From Prevotella sp. (GTDB lineage Bacteria > Bacteroidota > Bacteroidia > Bacteroidales > Bacteroidaceae): a stretch of DNA of 64,000 bases. Of the stretch, positions 24,205 through 34,001 are shown piece after piece; positions within the stretch are counted from its first letter, which is position 1, and every line of letters starts with the position of its first letter. The position numbers were made by a program, and so were the translations under genes. The notes beneath the pieces were generated by a model. It was not told where the DNA came from and did not search any database. It worked only from the letters and a program-made list of their open reading frames with translations. The DNA lies in NCBI GenBank assembly GCA_017474925.1, contig JAFVGN010000044.1, positions 1-64,000 on the forward strand. Direction: 5' to 3'.

Positions 24205-26144
24205 AGAAACTGTTATATATAGCCATCGCCCTGTGTGTTGTGATGTCGTGTGCCCGTATGGGTTCTCCCGATGGTGGATGGTATGATGACGATCCTCCTC
24301 GTGTCATTGGCTCTTCTCCGGCTGAACAGGCTACCAACGTTGACCAGAAAAAGATAACCATCTATTTTGATGAATATATCAAGCTGGCTGATCCGACTCA
24401 AAACGTCATTGTGTCGCCCCCGCAACTGGAAATGCCCGAAATCCGTGGCGCAGGCAAGAAAATTGTTGTGGAGCTTCAAGACAGTTTAAAGCCCAATACC
24501 ACTTACACCATAGACTTCAGCGACGCCATTACGGACAACAATGAAGGCAATCCGATGGGTAACTATACCTTCACGTTCTCGACAGGTGAGCAGATTGACA
24601 CTTTCGAGGTGGGAGGCTATGTGATAGAAGCCTCCAACCTGGAGCCGGTAAAGGGTATTTCCGTGGGTCTGTACAACAATCTTTCTGATACCGTATTCAA
24701 GAAAGAACCCCTGATGCGTATCTCAAGGACCGATGAAACCGGACATTTCGTTATCAAGGGCGTAGCACCAGGTGAATACCGCGTCTATGCACTCATGGAA
24801 CAGGACGGTAACTACATGTTCAGCCAGAAAAGCGAGATGATAGCCTTTTCGCATGAGATATATACGCCTACCGCCGGTCCTGATGTGCGACAGGATACCA
24901 TCTGGCGCGACTCGCTGCATATAGACAACATTATTCAGGTGCCGTTTACCCATTTCTATCCGGACGATGTGGTACTGTTAGCCTTCAACGAGATACTGAC
25001 AGACCGATTCTTGGTGAAAAGTGACCGCGACAATGAAAACCGCTTGAATTTCTTTTTCAGCTATGGTAATGATCAGTTGCCCGTCATACGGGGTTTGAAC
25101 TTCGATGCTGATTCGGCCTTTATACTGGAAGCCAATGAGAAGAAGGACTCGCTGACTTATTGGCTACGCGATACGACTTTGGTCAATAAGGATACGCTTG
25201 AACTCTCGATAGAGTATCTGGCAACTGATACGACCGGTCAGTTAGCCATCCGTATAGACACGTTGGAGATGCAGCCCAAGACGTCTTATGAAAAGCGCCA
25301 GAAGGACAAGCAGAAGGCCTATGAGGACTGGCTCGAGGAGCAAGAGAAAAGCAAGAAGAAAGGAGAGCGTTACGATAGCATATACCCAGTCAAAAGCCTG
25401 GATCTGAATTTATCCATTCCCAGTTCGATGACTCCTACGAGTGTCGTTTATCTGGAATCGCCCACTCCGTTGGCGCGGATTGATACGGCTGGTATCCACC
25501 TGTATTCCCAAATAGACTCGTTGTGGTACAGGTCGTCGTTTGTGTTCGAGCGGCGCGACTCCTGTTTGCGACAATACAAAATCGTTGCCGATTGGTATCC
25601 GGGAAGAGAATATAGCCTGGAATTTGACTCTCTGGCGTTTACTGATATCTATGGGTTGTCGTCAATGCCACACAAGCAAGGAATCCAAGTGAAATCGCTG
25701 GAGGAGTTTGCTACGTTGGAACTGCAGCTGAATGGTATTTCCGATACAGGCATTGTGGTGCAGCTCATCGCCCAGGATGACAAGGTGGAGTATCAGGTAA
25801 GGGCCGCTAAGGACCGTTCCGCGACGTTCTATTATGTGGCCCCAGGCACCTATTATGCACGCGCTTTTATAGACAGGAACGGGAATAACGTCTGGGACAC
25901 CGGTCTCTATGACGAGGACAGACAGCCCGAGGACGTCTATTATTATTCTCGTGCGATAGAATGTAAGGAGAAATTCGATGTTACGCTCCCCTGGAATCTG
26001 ACGGAGAAGCCTCGTAATAGGCAGAAACCTGGCGAGCTGGTCAAGCAGAAGGCTCAGAAAGAGAAGAAAAAGCGCCAGAACCGCAATGCTGAGCGTGCCC
26101 GTCAGTTGGGTATAGAATATGTCAAGAAACAAATGGTTAAGTAA
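24201..26144 (+). CDS. Ig-like (Big_5) domain lipoprotein
   Basis: 647 residues. A lipoprotein signal ends VVMSC (cysteine 17). Residues about 35-135 form a Big_5-type Ig-like domain (PPRVIGSSPAEQATNVDQKK, then NTTYTIDFSDAITDNNEG). A middle carboxypeptidase-regulatory-like strand follows (VKGISVGLYNNLSDT), and a late TYYARAFIDRNGNNVWDTG motif precedes a basic C-terminal tail. It is a conserved Bacteroidales outer-envelope lipoprotein without known function. It is coupled to the GH3 gene and is followed 6-18 bp later by the DUF3108 gene. Confidence 0.85.
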   Translation: MKKLLYIAIALCVVMSCARMGSPDGGWYDDDPPRVIGSSPAEQATNVDQKKITIYFDEYIKLADPTQNVIVSPPQLEMPEIRGAGKKIVVELQDSLKPNTTYTIDFSDAITDNNEGNPMGNYTFTFSTGEQIDTFEVGGYVIEASNLEPVKGISVGLYNNLSDTVFKKEPLMRISRTDETGHFVIKGVAPGEYRVYALMEQDGNYMFSQKSEMIAFSHEIYTPTAGPDVRQDTIWRDSLHIDNIIQVPFTHFYPDDVVLLAFNEILTDRFLVKSDRDNENRLNFFFSYGNDQLPVIRGLNFDADSAFILEANEKKDSLTYWLRDTTLVNKDTLELSIEYLATDTTGQLAIRIDTLEMQPKTSYEKRQKDKQKAYEDWLEEQEKSKKKGERYDSIYPVKSLDLNLSIPSSMTPTSVVYLESPTPLARIDTAGIHLYSQIDSLWYRSSFVFERRDSCLRQYKIVADWYPGREYSLEFDSLAFTDIYGLSSMPHKQGIQVKSLEEFATLELQLNGISDTGIVVQLIAQDDKVEYQVRAAKDRSATFYYVAPGTYYARAFIDRNGNNVWDTGLYDEDRQPEDVYYYSRAIECKEKFDVTLPWNLTEKPRNRQKPGELVKQKAQKEKKKRQNRNAERARQLGIEYVKKQMVK

Positions 26145-26162
26145 ACAATATTGAAAAGAAAG

Positions 26163-27011
26163 ATGATGATGAGTACAAATAGTTATACATGGGTTCGTAG
26201 GCTGGCAATGGGTCTTTTGCCGCTTTGTCTTTTTGTCTTGATGCCTTTTAAAGGCTCTGCCCAGTGTGGTACGGAGAATACGGCATTCCAGTCAGGAGAG
26301 TTCCTCAGCTATGATCTCTACTTCAACTGGAAGTTCGTATGGGTGAAAGTCGGTACTGCCTCGATGTCTACTGTGCAGTCAAACTACAAAGGCCAGAAGG
26401 CCTTCCGTAGCAGCCTGATTACTCGTGGAAACAGTCAGCTGGACAATGTGTTTGTCATGCGCGACACATTGCTTTGCTATACCGATTTGGAGCTTTCTCC
26501 CCTTTATTTCCGCAAAGGCGCACGCGAGGGTGAACGCTACTATGTCGATGAGTTGTGGTATTCCTATCCCAATTCCAATTGCCATCTGAGGATGCACCGC
26601 ATTGATGCCGACGGTGAGGTACACTGGAAAGATGCAGAGTACAAGGATTGTATCTATGACATGATGAGTATCTTCCTTCGTGCCCGTAACTTCGATGCCG
26701 CTACATTGAAGGTCGGCGAGAATATACCAATGCCCATCAGCGATGCCCGCAGGTTGACCAACTCCTGGCTGAAGTATACTGGCAAGACAACGATTAAGAT
26801 GAAGAACAGCAACGAGAAGTATAGGTGTCTGGTCTTTTCGTTCATAGAGCGTGAGGACGGCCAGAATCATGAACTGATCCGTTTCTATATCACCGACGAT
26901 AAAAACCATATGCCTGTACGTCTGGATATGTTTCTCTCGTTTGGTTCTGCCAAAGCCTATCTCTCAGGCTACAAAGGGTTGCGCAATGCGATGGAATCTA
27001 AAGAAAAGTAA
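26163..27011 (+). CDS. DUF3108 envelope protein
   Basis: About 282 residues with a signal-like N-terminus (RRLAMGLLPLCLFVLMPFKG ending near SAQC). The mature part begins AFQSGEFLSYDLYFNWKFVW, the hallmark opening of DUF3108 proteins, which fold like periplasmic LolA-like beta-barrels. A TTG at 26151 would add four residues. It follows the Ig-like lipoprotein closely and precedes the nuclease gene by 11 bp. Confidence 0.85.
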   Translation: MMMSTNSYTWVRRLAMGLLPLCLFVLMPFKGSAQCGTENTAFQSGEFLSYDLYFNWKFVWVKVGTASMSTVQSNYKGQKAFRSSLITRGNSQLDNVFVMRDTLLCYTDLELSPLYFRKGAREGERYYVDELWYSYPNSNCHLRMHRIDADGEVHWKDAEYKDCIYDMMSIFLRARNFDAATLKVGENIPMPISDARRLTNSWLKYTGKTTIKMKNSNEKYRCLVFSFIEREDGQNHELIRFYITDDKNHMPVRLDMFLSFGSAKAYLSGYKGLRNAMESKEK

Positions 27012-27022
27012 GCTGGGGTGAG

Positions 27023-27868
27023 ATGGAAAGGACTGAGGCTATGATTCAGAAGATGCGTCGCTTTACTGACGCAGGCCGTTATCCCCAGGATGACGATATT
27101 GACTTTCTGCCTGAAGGGCATGTGTATCTCTATCAAGGCAAACAACAGTTGCTGCCCGTCAGCACGCTGATTGCACATTTCTTTGAGCCTTTCGATGCAG
27201 AGCGGGCAGCCCAACAGCAATTTGAGCGTTACGGTACGCCCGTTGCAGAGACGCTTGACAAGTGGAAGCGTATAGGACGTATGGCCAGCGAAGTGGGCAC
27301 ATTTGTTCATGAGCAGACGGAAAACTGGTTTCAGAATGGCTGTTTCGATACTGAGTATCTTTTCCGTTACAACGGACAAGTTGAGACTGTCAACGTGAAG
27401 TGCGAACAGCAACAGTTCCTGCATTTTGTGAGTGACTATGCCATCAAGCCCTATAGGCAGGAGTGGCCCATTTTTGATATAGAATTGAATTTGGCCGGTA
27501 CTGTCGATATGATTTGTCAGGAGGATGACGGTCAGTTCACGATATACGACTGGAAGCGTAGCAAGAAAGTGGTCGACGCCACAGGCAATCCCATTGTCCA
27601 GGCTTTCGGCGGACGTACATCTATCAATGGTATTACGATCCCTGATACTTCCTACTATCATTATTGCATCCAGCAGAATCTTTACCGCTATATGCTTGAG
27701 CAGCACTATGGATTAAGGGTAAAAGGCATGAATCTGGTCGTGCTTTGTCCGGACTATCCTGACTATCGGGTGGTCGAGGTTCCTATCATGAATAGCCTGG
27801 TGCAGCAAATCGCTACTATATGTAAGTCGCAATTATTGGGCTTCAAGCTCTTGAAAGATAATAGTTGA
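27023..27868 (+). CDS. PD-(D/E)XK superfamily nuclease-like protein
   Basis: 281 residues. RecB/exonuclease-like motifs are present: H96 in GTFVHEQTENW, D162 in LAGTVDMIC, and D176-W-K178 in IYDWKRSKK, followed by YYHYCIQQNLYRYMLE, the QxxxY element of this nuclease family. No helicase gene is adjacent. A DNA repair or accessory exonuclease role is likely but unproven. Confidence 0.85.
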   Translation: MERTEAMIQKMRRFTDAGRYPQDDDIDFLPEGHVYLYQGKQQLLPVSTLIAHFFEPFDAERAAQQQFERYGTPVAETLDKWKRIGRMASEVGTFVHEQTENWFQNGCFDTEYLFRYNGQVETVNVKCEQQQFLHFVSDYAIKPYRQEWPIFDIELNLAGTVDMICQEDDGQFTIYDWKRSKKVVDATGNPIVQAFGGRTSINGITIPDTSYYHYCIQQNLYRYMLEQHYGLRVKGMNLVVLCPDYPDYRVVEVPIMNSLVQQIATICKSQLLGFKLLKDNS

Positions 27869-27871
27869 TTC

Positions 27872-28669
27872 ATGCCAAAAACAGAAACCGTCATACTACA
27901 AAACCTAAGCATCGGCTATAACACCAAGAATAACGAGAAAGTTGTCGCGAGTGGATTGAATGCTGCTATTAATAGTGGTAAGCTGACCTGTTTGCTGGGA
28001 CAGAACGGTATAGGCAAATCAACACTGCTTCGTACGTTGTCAGCCTTTCAGGCACCGCTGAGCGGTGAGGTGCTTCTCGCTGACGGGGAACGTCTTAGCC
28101 CCCTTTCCAGTTACACCAGTAAGCTGTTGAGCCGTATGATAGGTGTTGTATTGACAGAGAAGCCAGAAGTGCAGAACATGACGGTGGAAGAACTGGTGAA
28201 TATGGGCCGTTCGCCCTATACGGGCTTTTGGGGGACCCTCGACGACGAGGACGAGCAGATTGTCAGAAGGTCGATGCAGCTTGTAGGAATAGACTCGCTT
28301 CGCGATAGGATGATTCAAACACTTAGTGACGGCGAGCGTCAGAAGGTCATGATAGCTAAGGCACTGGCGCAACAGACGCCTGTGATCTATCTGGATGAGC
28401 CTACGGCTTTTTTGGACTATCCAAGTAAAGTTGAGATGATGCAGCTGCTCTGTCGGTTGGCTGAACAGGAGCAGAAGACGATATTCCTCTCTACCCATGA
28501 TGTGGAGTTGGCCTTGCAGATTGCAGATTGCCTTTGGCTCATGACGCCTCAGGGATTGTACATAGGGACTCCTCGTGAGCTGGCTTCCCAGGGTGTGTTG
28601 GGCAGTTTTATTGAACGCGACGGCATCGTTTTCGACAAAGCAACATTAACTATATACGTGACAAGATGA
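27872..28669 (+). CDS. FecE-like ABC transporter ATP-binding protein
   Basis: 265 residues. Walker A GQNGIGKST (43-51), a Q-loop, signature LSDGERQKV, Walker B VIYLDEPTAFLD and switch STHDVELAL are complete, so it is a functional ATPase of the iron-siderophore/haem/cobalamin uptake class. No permease or binding protein is beside it. Its stop overlaps the start of the CobD-like gene by 4 bp, which hints at cobalamin/corrinoid rather than iron. The partner permease must be elsewhere. Confidence 0.88.
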   Translation: MPKTETVILQNLSIGYNTKNNEKVVASGLNAAINSGKLTCLLGQNGIGKSTLLRTLSAFQAPLSGEVLLADGERLSPLSSYTSKLLSRMIGVVLTEKPEVQNMTVEELVNMGRSPYTGFWGTLDDEDEQIVRRSMQLVGIDSLRDRMIQTLSDGERQKVMIAKALAQQTPVIYLDEPTAFLDYPSKVEMMQLLCRLAEQEQKTIFLSTHDVELALQIADCLWLMTPQGLYIGTPRELASQGVLGSFIERDGIVFDKATLTIYVTR

Positions 28670-29682
28670 TAGAAGGACACGGCGACGACATTTACCGCTA
28701 CGATGACTTGGTGAAGATGAACTTCAGCTCGAATATCTATCAGCATGCTGACCTTTCAATGCTAAAGGAGCATCTGATGGAACATTTCGACATTGTTAAT
28801 AACTATCCTGAGCCGCAGCCTCGCAGTCTGGAGAAGCTAATAGCCCTCAAGGAAGGCATCTCGCCAGAGTGTGTGATGGTCACCAATGGTGCTACTGAGG
28901 CTATCTACCTCATAGCGCAATTGTTTCACGGTAGTGCCTCCATCATCCCGCAACCTACTTTCAGCGAATATGCCGATGCGTGTCGTATTCATCGTCATAT
29001 CATTTCTTATGAGAATACCGATGACTTGATGCAGTTGCCGCGCGACCGTGTCTATTGGATATGTAACCCCAATAATCCGTCAGGAAATGTGCTGATGAAG
29101 GGGTTTATGAACTATCTTGTACGTCGTTCCCCACGCTATACTTTTGTTGTTGACCAGTCATATGAGGCTTATACAAACGAACCCGTACTTGTAGCCCGCG
29201 AGATGAACGGTGTTCCTAATCTTCTTTTGCTCCATTCGTTCAGTAAAACGTATGGTGTACCAGGTTTGCGCTTAGGTTATGTTACAGGCTTTCCTTCTAC
29301 AATCCAGTTGTTGCGCAATCTGCGCCATCCGTGGTCTGTTAGTAATATGGCCATAGAGGCAGGTAAATTCCTGATTAAGAAAGAGATGCATGCTGTTCCT
29401 GACCTTCAAGAATATCTCGTTGAGGCTGAGCGATTGCGGAGCCAGTTGAGACAAATAGAAGGAGTGAGGGTGTTTGAAACTAAGACTAACTACATGCTTT
29501 GTGAGCTTGAAACAGCATCTGCAACTGACCTTAAGAGTTTCCTCATTCATGAGCACGGTATCCTCATTCGCGACTGCACCAACTTCTATGGGTTATCGAA
29601 CCATTTCTTCAGAGTGTCAACACAAAAACCAGAAGAAAATGATGCTCTGACAGCTGCTATCCGTGAATACCTAAAGCAGTAG
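28666..29682 (+). CDS. cobD: CobD-like threonine-phosphate decarboxylase / class I-II aminotransferase
   Basis: 338 residues, PLP fold type I. SFSKTYGVPGLRLGYVTG carries the PLP lysine K194, with WICNPNNPSGN and FVVDQSYEAYT as cofactor-binding loops. The opening EGHGDDIYRYDD followed by NFSSNIY matches the CobD/CobC group that makes aminopropanol phosphate for the cobalamin lower loop. HisC-like activity is the main alternative. It is coupled to the FecE-like gene, supporting a corrinoid link. Only 12 bp separate it from the convergent sigma factor gene. Confidence 0.75.
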   Translation: MIEGHGDDIYRYDDLVKMNFSSNIYQHADLSMLKEHLMEHFDIVNNYPEPQPRSLEKLIALKEGISPECVMVTNGATEAIYLIAQLFHGSASIIPQPTFSEYADACRIHRHIISYENTDDLMQLPRDRVYWICNPNNPSGNVLMKGFMNYLVRRSPRYTFVVDQSYEAYTNEPVLVAREMNGVPNLLLLHSFSKTYGVPGLRLGYVTGFPSTIQLLRNLRHPWSVSNMAIEAGKFLIKKEMHAVPDLQEYLVEAERLRSQLRQIEGVRVFETKTNYMLCELETASATDLKSFLIHEHGILIRDCTNFYGLSNHFFRVSTQKPEENDALTAAIREYLKQ

Positions 29683-29694
29683 AAACCTATTCAG

Positions 29695-30192
29695 TCATCC
29701 TGCACATAATCTCAGTTGCTCCCGGACATGCTTGCGCGCCTGTCCGAGGCGGTTTTCTACTTTTTTATAGGGTAGGGCAAGTGTTTGTGCAATTTCACTT
29801 ACTTTCATGCCGTCATAGATATGGAGCCGATAGATGCGGCTACAGGTTTTTGGTAGTCGTAGCAACGAGCGTTCCAAACGCTCCATCAGCAGGTGGGCAG
29901 AGATGATGGATTCCATCTCGACGGTAGAGTCGGAGCTTGCCAGATAATGCTCGTATTCTTCATAGACTCTGCGACGTCGATAGTAGTCGGCAACCTTATG
30001 ACAGGCCATCGTATAAACAAGACAGGGTAGTGTTTGTTGAGTAATGAGCTGATGCCGACGGAGCAGGTGCAGGAAAATGTCCTGTACCTTGTCTTGTGCC
30101 TCGTTGGCATCAGCAATGCGCACCGTGATGAAATTCACGATTTCATCACGATGCTGCGCATAATAGTTAGATATAAGTTCGTAATTATTCAT
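29695..30192 (-). CDS. ECF-type RNA polymerase sigma factor
   Basis: About 165 residues from ATG 30192 (MNNYELI). Region 2 (ANEAQDKVQDIFLHLLRRHQ, VYTMACHKVADYYRRRR) and region 4 (RLPKTCSRIYRLHIYDGMKV, then SEIAQTLALPYKKVENRLGQ) are clear. It overlaps the end of the GH43 gene by 8 bp and may be co-transcribed with the xylan operon. No anti-sigma gene lies beside it, so it is an orphan ECF factor here. Confidence 0.88.
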   Translation of the reverse strand: MNNYELISNYYAQHRDEIVNFITVRIADANEAQDKVQDIFLHLLRRHQLITQQTLPCLVYTMACHKVADYYRRRRVYEEYEHYLASSDSTVEMESIISAHLLMERLERSLLRLPKTCSRIYRLHIYDGMKVSEIAQTLALPYKKVENRLGQARKHVREQLRLCAG

Positions 30193-31186
30193 TAACGACT
30201 TTTTGAATTGTTCCATCCTCATTGTAGAACAAGCGCTGTGCCTTTAGTGAGCGCAGATGGGTAATGTCGTTCGAAGGCACGCAGTCGTGGTAGAGCAGAT
30301 ACCACTGTCCCTTGAACTCCACAATACTGTGATGGGTGGTCCATCCTACGACGGGATCGAGAATGACGCCCTGATAGGTGAAGGGACCGTAGGGGTTGTT
30401 GCCAATACCATAGCAGAGGAAATGACTGTCGCCAGTAGAGTAGGAGAAATAGTACTTGCCGTTGTACTTATGCATCCAAGAAGCTTCGAAGAAGCGATGC
30501 GGGTCTCCTGCCTTTAAGGGCTCACCGTTCTTGTCGAGAATGATGACTGGACGCGGCGACTCTGCAAACTGCATTACGTCGTCGCTCATGCGAACGACAC
30601 AGCTGGGCAATGCAGGAACATCAGCAGGCGCATAAAGCTGAGTCTTCTTGTCAGCGGCGGGCCCAAGGTCAACACCTTCCTTGACTAGTTTCTCTGGTGC
30701 ATGATACCACTGTAACTGGCCACCCCAAAGACCTCCGAAGTAGCAGTATATTTCACCATCATCGTCTTTGAATACGCATGGGTCTATAGAGAACGAGCCA
30801 CGAATAGGGTGCTCCTGTGGCTTGAAAGGACCCTCTGGGCGGTCGGCAACGGCAACGCCTAAGTGGAACACACCGTTATAGTCCTTAGCCGAAAAGATGA
30901 GATAATACTTTCCGTCTTTTTCTACGCAGTCGTTGTCCCACATCTGTTTCTCAACCCAGGGTACTTGTTCTTGGTCGAGGATGACGCCGTGATCGGTAAC
31001 CTCGCCATTCTCTAAATCTTCGAACGACAGCACGTGGTAGTCTTTCATCTGGAAGTGGCCACCGTCATCGTCGAAGGCATGACCTGCCTCGCGGTCGTGG
31101 CTGGGGAAAATGTACAATTTTCCATTAAACACATTGGCGGACGGATCTGCCATATAATCGCTGGGGAAAAGATAACGTGGTTTCAT
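30185..31186 (-). CDS. Glycoside hydrolase family 43 (beta-xylosidase/arabinofuranosidase)
   Basis: 333 residues, five-bladed propeller. DYMADPSANVF supplies the general base Asp, FSIDPCVFKDDDGEIYCYFG the pKa-modulating Asp, and FFEASWMHKYNGKYYFSYS the acid Glu. There is no signal peptide, so it acts in the cytoplasm on imported xylo-oligosaccharides. It is the third gene after the symporter and the GH10 xylanase, an order I recall from the Prevotella bryantii xynDAB cluster. Confidence 0.9.
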   Translation of the reverse strand: MKPRYLFPSDYMADPSANVFNGKLYIFPSHDREAGHAFDDDGGHFQMKDYHVLSFEDLENGEVTDHGVILDQEQVPWVEKQMWDNDCVEKDGKYYLIFSAKDYNGVFHLGVAVADRPEGPFKPQEHPIRGSFSIDPCVFKDDDGEIYCYFGGLWGGQLQWYHAPEKLVKEGVDLGPAADKKTQLYAPADVPALPSCVVRMSDDVMQFAESPRPVIILDKNGEPLKAGDPHRFFEASWMHKYNGKYYFSYSTGDSHFLCYGIGNNPYGPFTYQGVILDPVVGWTTHHSIVEFKGQWYLLYHDCVPSNDITHLRSLKAQRLFYNEDGTIQKVVNE

Positions 31187-31250
31187 TTTGCTTGTTTAAT
31201 TTGAAGTTAGTAATATTGAAAATAGTTTCTGAGAATCTTGGGATTTTGTT

Positions 31251-32423
31251 TCATTTTTTCCCATTCACTAACAGAATGAGTTTCTCTATGAAGGGCTTGG
31301 GCAGGCTTTGGCGATCGAAAAGCGTAGCATAGTCTGTACGTCCTGGAATGGGAAAATCGTTGCGCCAAGAGTTAGCATCGTTAAGACACCAGAAGTTAAC
31401 ACGCAAGATGTCATTGTGAAGGGGAATCAGCATTTTGTAGAAATCAATCCAGAACTGCTCTATCTTGGCTTCTTGCTGAGGGGTCAGGCCTTTCTTGTAT
31501 GGATCCATTTCCGGACGATAGGCAAACATGTCGCTGACGTTGGCGCCAGAGAATCCGTATGGGTTGGGCAGCACGGAGAGATCAAGCTCAGAGAAGAACG
31601 TAGGTACTCCCGTAGCGGCAATGGTCTTGATGGATTGCTCATATTGTTTGATGACGCTGTTGTCGACATTGTCTTCCAGAATCATGTGTCCCTGCATGCC
31701 GATAGCCGTCACAGGCAGTCCTTGTTCTATTAACGGGCGGAAAAAACGACAGACTCCCTCCACCTTCGTAGCTTTGTTCATGGAAAAATCGTTATAGAAC
31801 AACTGGATGCTGGGATCGGCCTCGTGTGCATACTGGAAAGCCAAAGGTATATAGTCGGTTCCTAAGATTTGCCAAAACAAACTCTTTCGTGGGCTTCCGT
31901 CATCCTCAAATGCTTCGTTTACTACGTCCCAGGCATCCACGCGTCCCTTGAAATGGCTGACAATAGTATAAATATGTTCGCGCATACGTTTCTTCAGCTC
32001 TTCCCTTGACACCAGTTTGCCGTCTTTGTCATAATGAAACCATGAAGCGCATTGTGAATGCCAGATAAGACAGTGGCCCTGTACTTTCAAACCGGCAGCC
32101 TTCGCTTTGTCAACAAACTGGTCGGCCAGCGTGAAGTCATAGACGCCTTCCTGAGGATGTATCACCTCGCACTTCATACAATTCTCGGCCACCACCCAGT
32201 TGAAGTTCTGTGTGATGATGGGCCAGTCTTTGGTTTGGTCGGCCGATACCATTCCAGTATAGTCATGCTGGTTCGTGGCTCCGTTCTCGGCTTTTACTTG
32301 CCATTGGTTGACGCTGACACCTGTATACCAATAGTCCCGATAGGCATCCTTCAGGGTCTGTGCTGAGACAGAGCCTGAAATGGATACCAACACGGCTAAA
32401 ACGAATAATTTAGGAGACTTCAT
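31251..32423 (-). CDS. Secreted GH10 endo-1,4-beta-xylanase
   Basis: 390 residues. The signal peptide is about 1-22 (FVLAVLVSISGSVSAQ). One GH10 barrel follows, with acid/base E170 (WDVVNEAF) and nucleophile E279 (FFSELDLSVL), plus GHCLIWHSQ and NDFSMN. No carbohydrate-binding module is present. It cuts xylan outside the cytoplasm, giving oligosaccharides for the neighbouring symporter and GH43. Its start overlaps the symporter stop by 4 bp. Confidence 0.95.
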   Translation of the reverse strand: MKSPKLFVLAVLVSISGSVSAQTLKDAYRDYWYTGVSVNQWQVKAENGATNQHDYTGMVSADQTKDWPIITQNFNWVVAENCMKCEVIHPQEGVYDFTLADQFVDKAKAAGLKVQGHCLIWHSQCASWFHYDKDGKLVSREELKKRMREHIYTIVSHFKGRVDAWDVVNEAFEDDGSPRKSLFWQILGTDYIPLAFQYAHEADPSIQLFYNDFSMNKATKVEGVCRFFRPLIEQGLPVTAIGMQGHMILEDNVDNSVIKQYEQSIKTIAATGVPTFFSELDLSVLPNPYGFSGANVSDMFAYRPEMDPYKKGLTPQQEAKIEQFWIDFYKMLIPLHNDILRVNFWCLNDANSWRNDFPIPGRTDYATLFDRQSLPKPFIEKLILLVNGKK

Positions 32424-33823
32424 GCTTTCTTACTTCTTTTTTCAATCTCCGTATTAATCTTGTCAATCACATCATCGGTCAACTCATAACGGCTGATAAT
32501 GAATATAGCCAATACAAGAAGTATAGCCGGGATAACACAGACAAGCCATAGAATACCCTCTTCAGCAAAAGGAGTCTGGTCGATAACCTTGCTGTTATAG
32601 CCAACGTATCCCAAAACGGCTGGACCAACAATGCTTCCGAAGGTCATGCCGGCCTTGAAGAATAGTCCTGTCAAAGCATTGACAATACCAGAAATGCGAC
32701 GGCCTGTTGTGTACTCTCCGTATGAAATAACTTCAGGCACCAGTGCCCACATATAGCCCGTAGCAACGATTACACCCGTACTCTTGATGAACTGTGCCAC
32801 ATAAATCATCATCATACTTGGCTGTTCCATCTTGGAGATGAAATAGAGCATAGCCATACCGACGATGGCGGCACCAAGGAAGAGATAGAACATGTTTTTC
32901 TTTCCTACCATGCGCTTAAACCACGGAACAAGTGGCATGAACAAGAAAGCAGGAGCAGATCCCAAAGCCATGAATATCGAAAGCTCCTGAGCTGATCCGT
33001 GCAGGTTGCTGTTCATGAAATAGGCTCCGGCGGCATTGCCGACAGACATCATTGCAAAAGCGGTTATAAAAAAGAATGCAAGAACGCGCAAGGGGCGGTT
33101 GCGTACAAACTCCATCCAAAGGTCACTGACTTTTACGTCATCAGTGGCTTTCGCATCCATGACAACACGCTCTTTACACTGTGAGAAGCAGAATGCGAGC
33201 AGGCAGAAACCAACGATGGCGTAAATGGTCATTGTCGTGAACCATGCTGAAGGATCTTTTGGAAGACTGTCAGATGGTGCTCCTACTATTAAGGCGATAA
33301 ACAGTGGCAGACCAGAGTTTACTGCCAAGCCACCGAGGTTTGCCATAAACATTCGTACTGAAGTGAGTACGGTGATTTCGTAGGTGTCGCGCGTCAGTGA
33401 AGAGTTCAGAGCTCCATATGGTACATTAATAAATGTATAGAGCAGTTGCATTGAAATATAAGTCACATACGCATAAATCAGTGATGGTGCAAAACCATTG
33501 TAGAAACACAGGATGGCGAATCCGGAAAGTGGGATACCCACATAAAGCAGATAAGAGCGGTATTTTCCGTAACGCGGATTACTCTTGTCAATCAATGTAC
33601 CCACAATGGGGTCCCAAATAACATTTGCCACATTACCTACAAGGAACATGACAGCTACAGCCGATGGTGTTAGCCCGTAGATGTCAGTGTAGAAGAATAG
33701 CAGATAGGTGCAGATTACTTGAAAGATAAGGTTCTGTGCCAGATCGCCAGATCCGAAACCGATACGCTGTAGCCAGGAAAGCTTGTAGAATCCTTTGGTT
33801 TCTTGAATTTCGTTCGTTGCCAT
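32420..33823 (-). CDS. GPH-family (melibiose-permease-like) sugar:cation symporter
   Basis: 467 residues with about 12 membrane helices. MFLVGNVANVIWDPIVGTLIDKSNPRYGKYR is reduced here to its key part, DPIVGTLIDKSNPRYGKYR, the family's cytoplasmic-loop motif with the cation-site aspartate region. It is the first gene of the symporter-GH10-GH43 operon and should import xylo-oligosaccharides. A minus-strand -7 box lies at 33854-33861. Confidence 0.92.
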   Translation of the reverse strand: MATNEIQETKGFYKLSWLQRIGFGSGDLAQNLIFQVICTYLLFFYTDIYGLTPSAVAVMFLVGNVANVIWDPIVGTLIDKSNPRYGKYRSYLLYVGIPLSGFAILCFYNGFAPSLIYAYVTYISMQLLYTFINVPYGALNSSLTRDTYEITVLTSVRMFMANLGGLAVNSGLPLFIALIVGAPSDSLPKDPSAWFTTMTIYAIVGFCLLAFCFSQCKERVVMDAKATDDVKVSDLWMEFVRNRPLRVLAFFFITAFAMMSVGNAAGAYFMNSNLHGSAQELSIFMALGSAPAFLFMPLVPWFKRMVGKKNMFYLFLGAAIVGMAMLYFISKMEQPSMMMIYVAQFIKSTGVIVATGYMWALVPEVISYGEYTTGRRISGIVNALTGLFFKAGMTFGSIVGPAVLGYVGYNSKVIDQTPFAEEGILWLVCVIPAILLVLAIFIISRYELTDDVIDKINTEIEKRSKKA

Positions 33824-33853
33824 ATTTTGCTGAGGTTTTTATTGTTTTGTTTG

Positions 33854-33861
33854 CAAAGATA
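33854..33861 (-). promoter_or_regulatory. -7 box of the xylan operon
   Basis: TATCTTTG on the minus strand, 31 bp before the symporter ATG. Together with the divergent box at 33968 it makes a bidirectional control region of about 180 bp for xylan genes. Confidence 0.55.
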
Positions 33862-33967
33862 GCATTTTCCGCTGAAACCGACGTTTTTGCATGTTACAAA
33901 AACCTCGTAATATGTTTCATATATAAAATAAAAAAGAGTTTTGCGGTCTCCTTTCGAAAAAAATGAT

Positions 33968-33975
33968 TAAATTTG
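33968..33975 (+). promoter_or_regulatory. -7 box of the acetylesterase gene
   Basis: TAAATTTG matches TAnnTTTG. It lies inside the longest reading frame (from 33963), so translation must begin downstream, at ATG 33993 or, preferably, 34002. Confidence 0.6.
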
Positions 33976-34001
33976 CAAAAAATCTAAAGCAAATGATAAC
34001 T

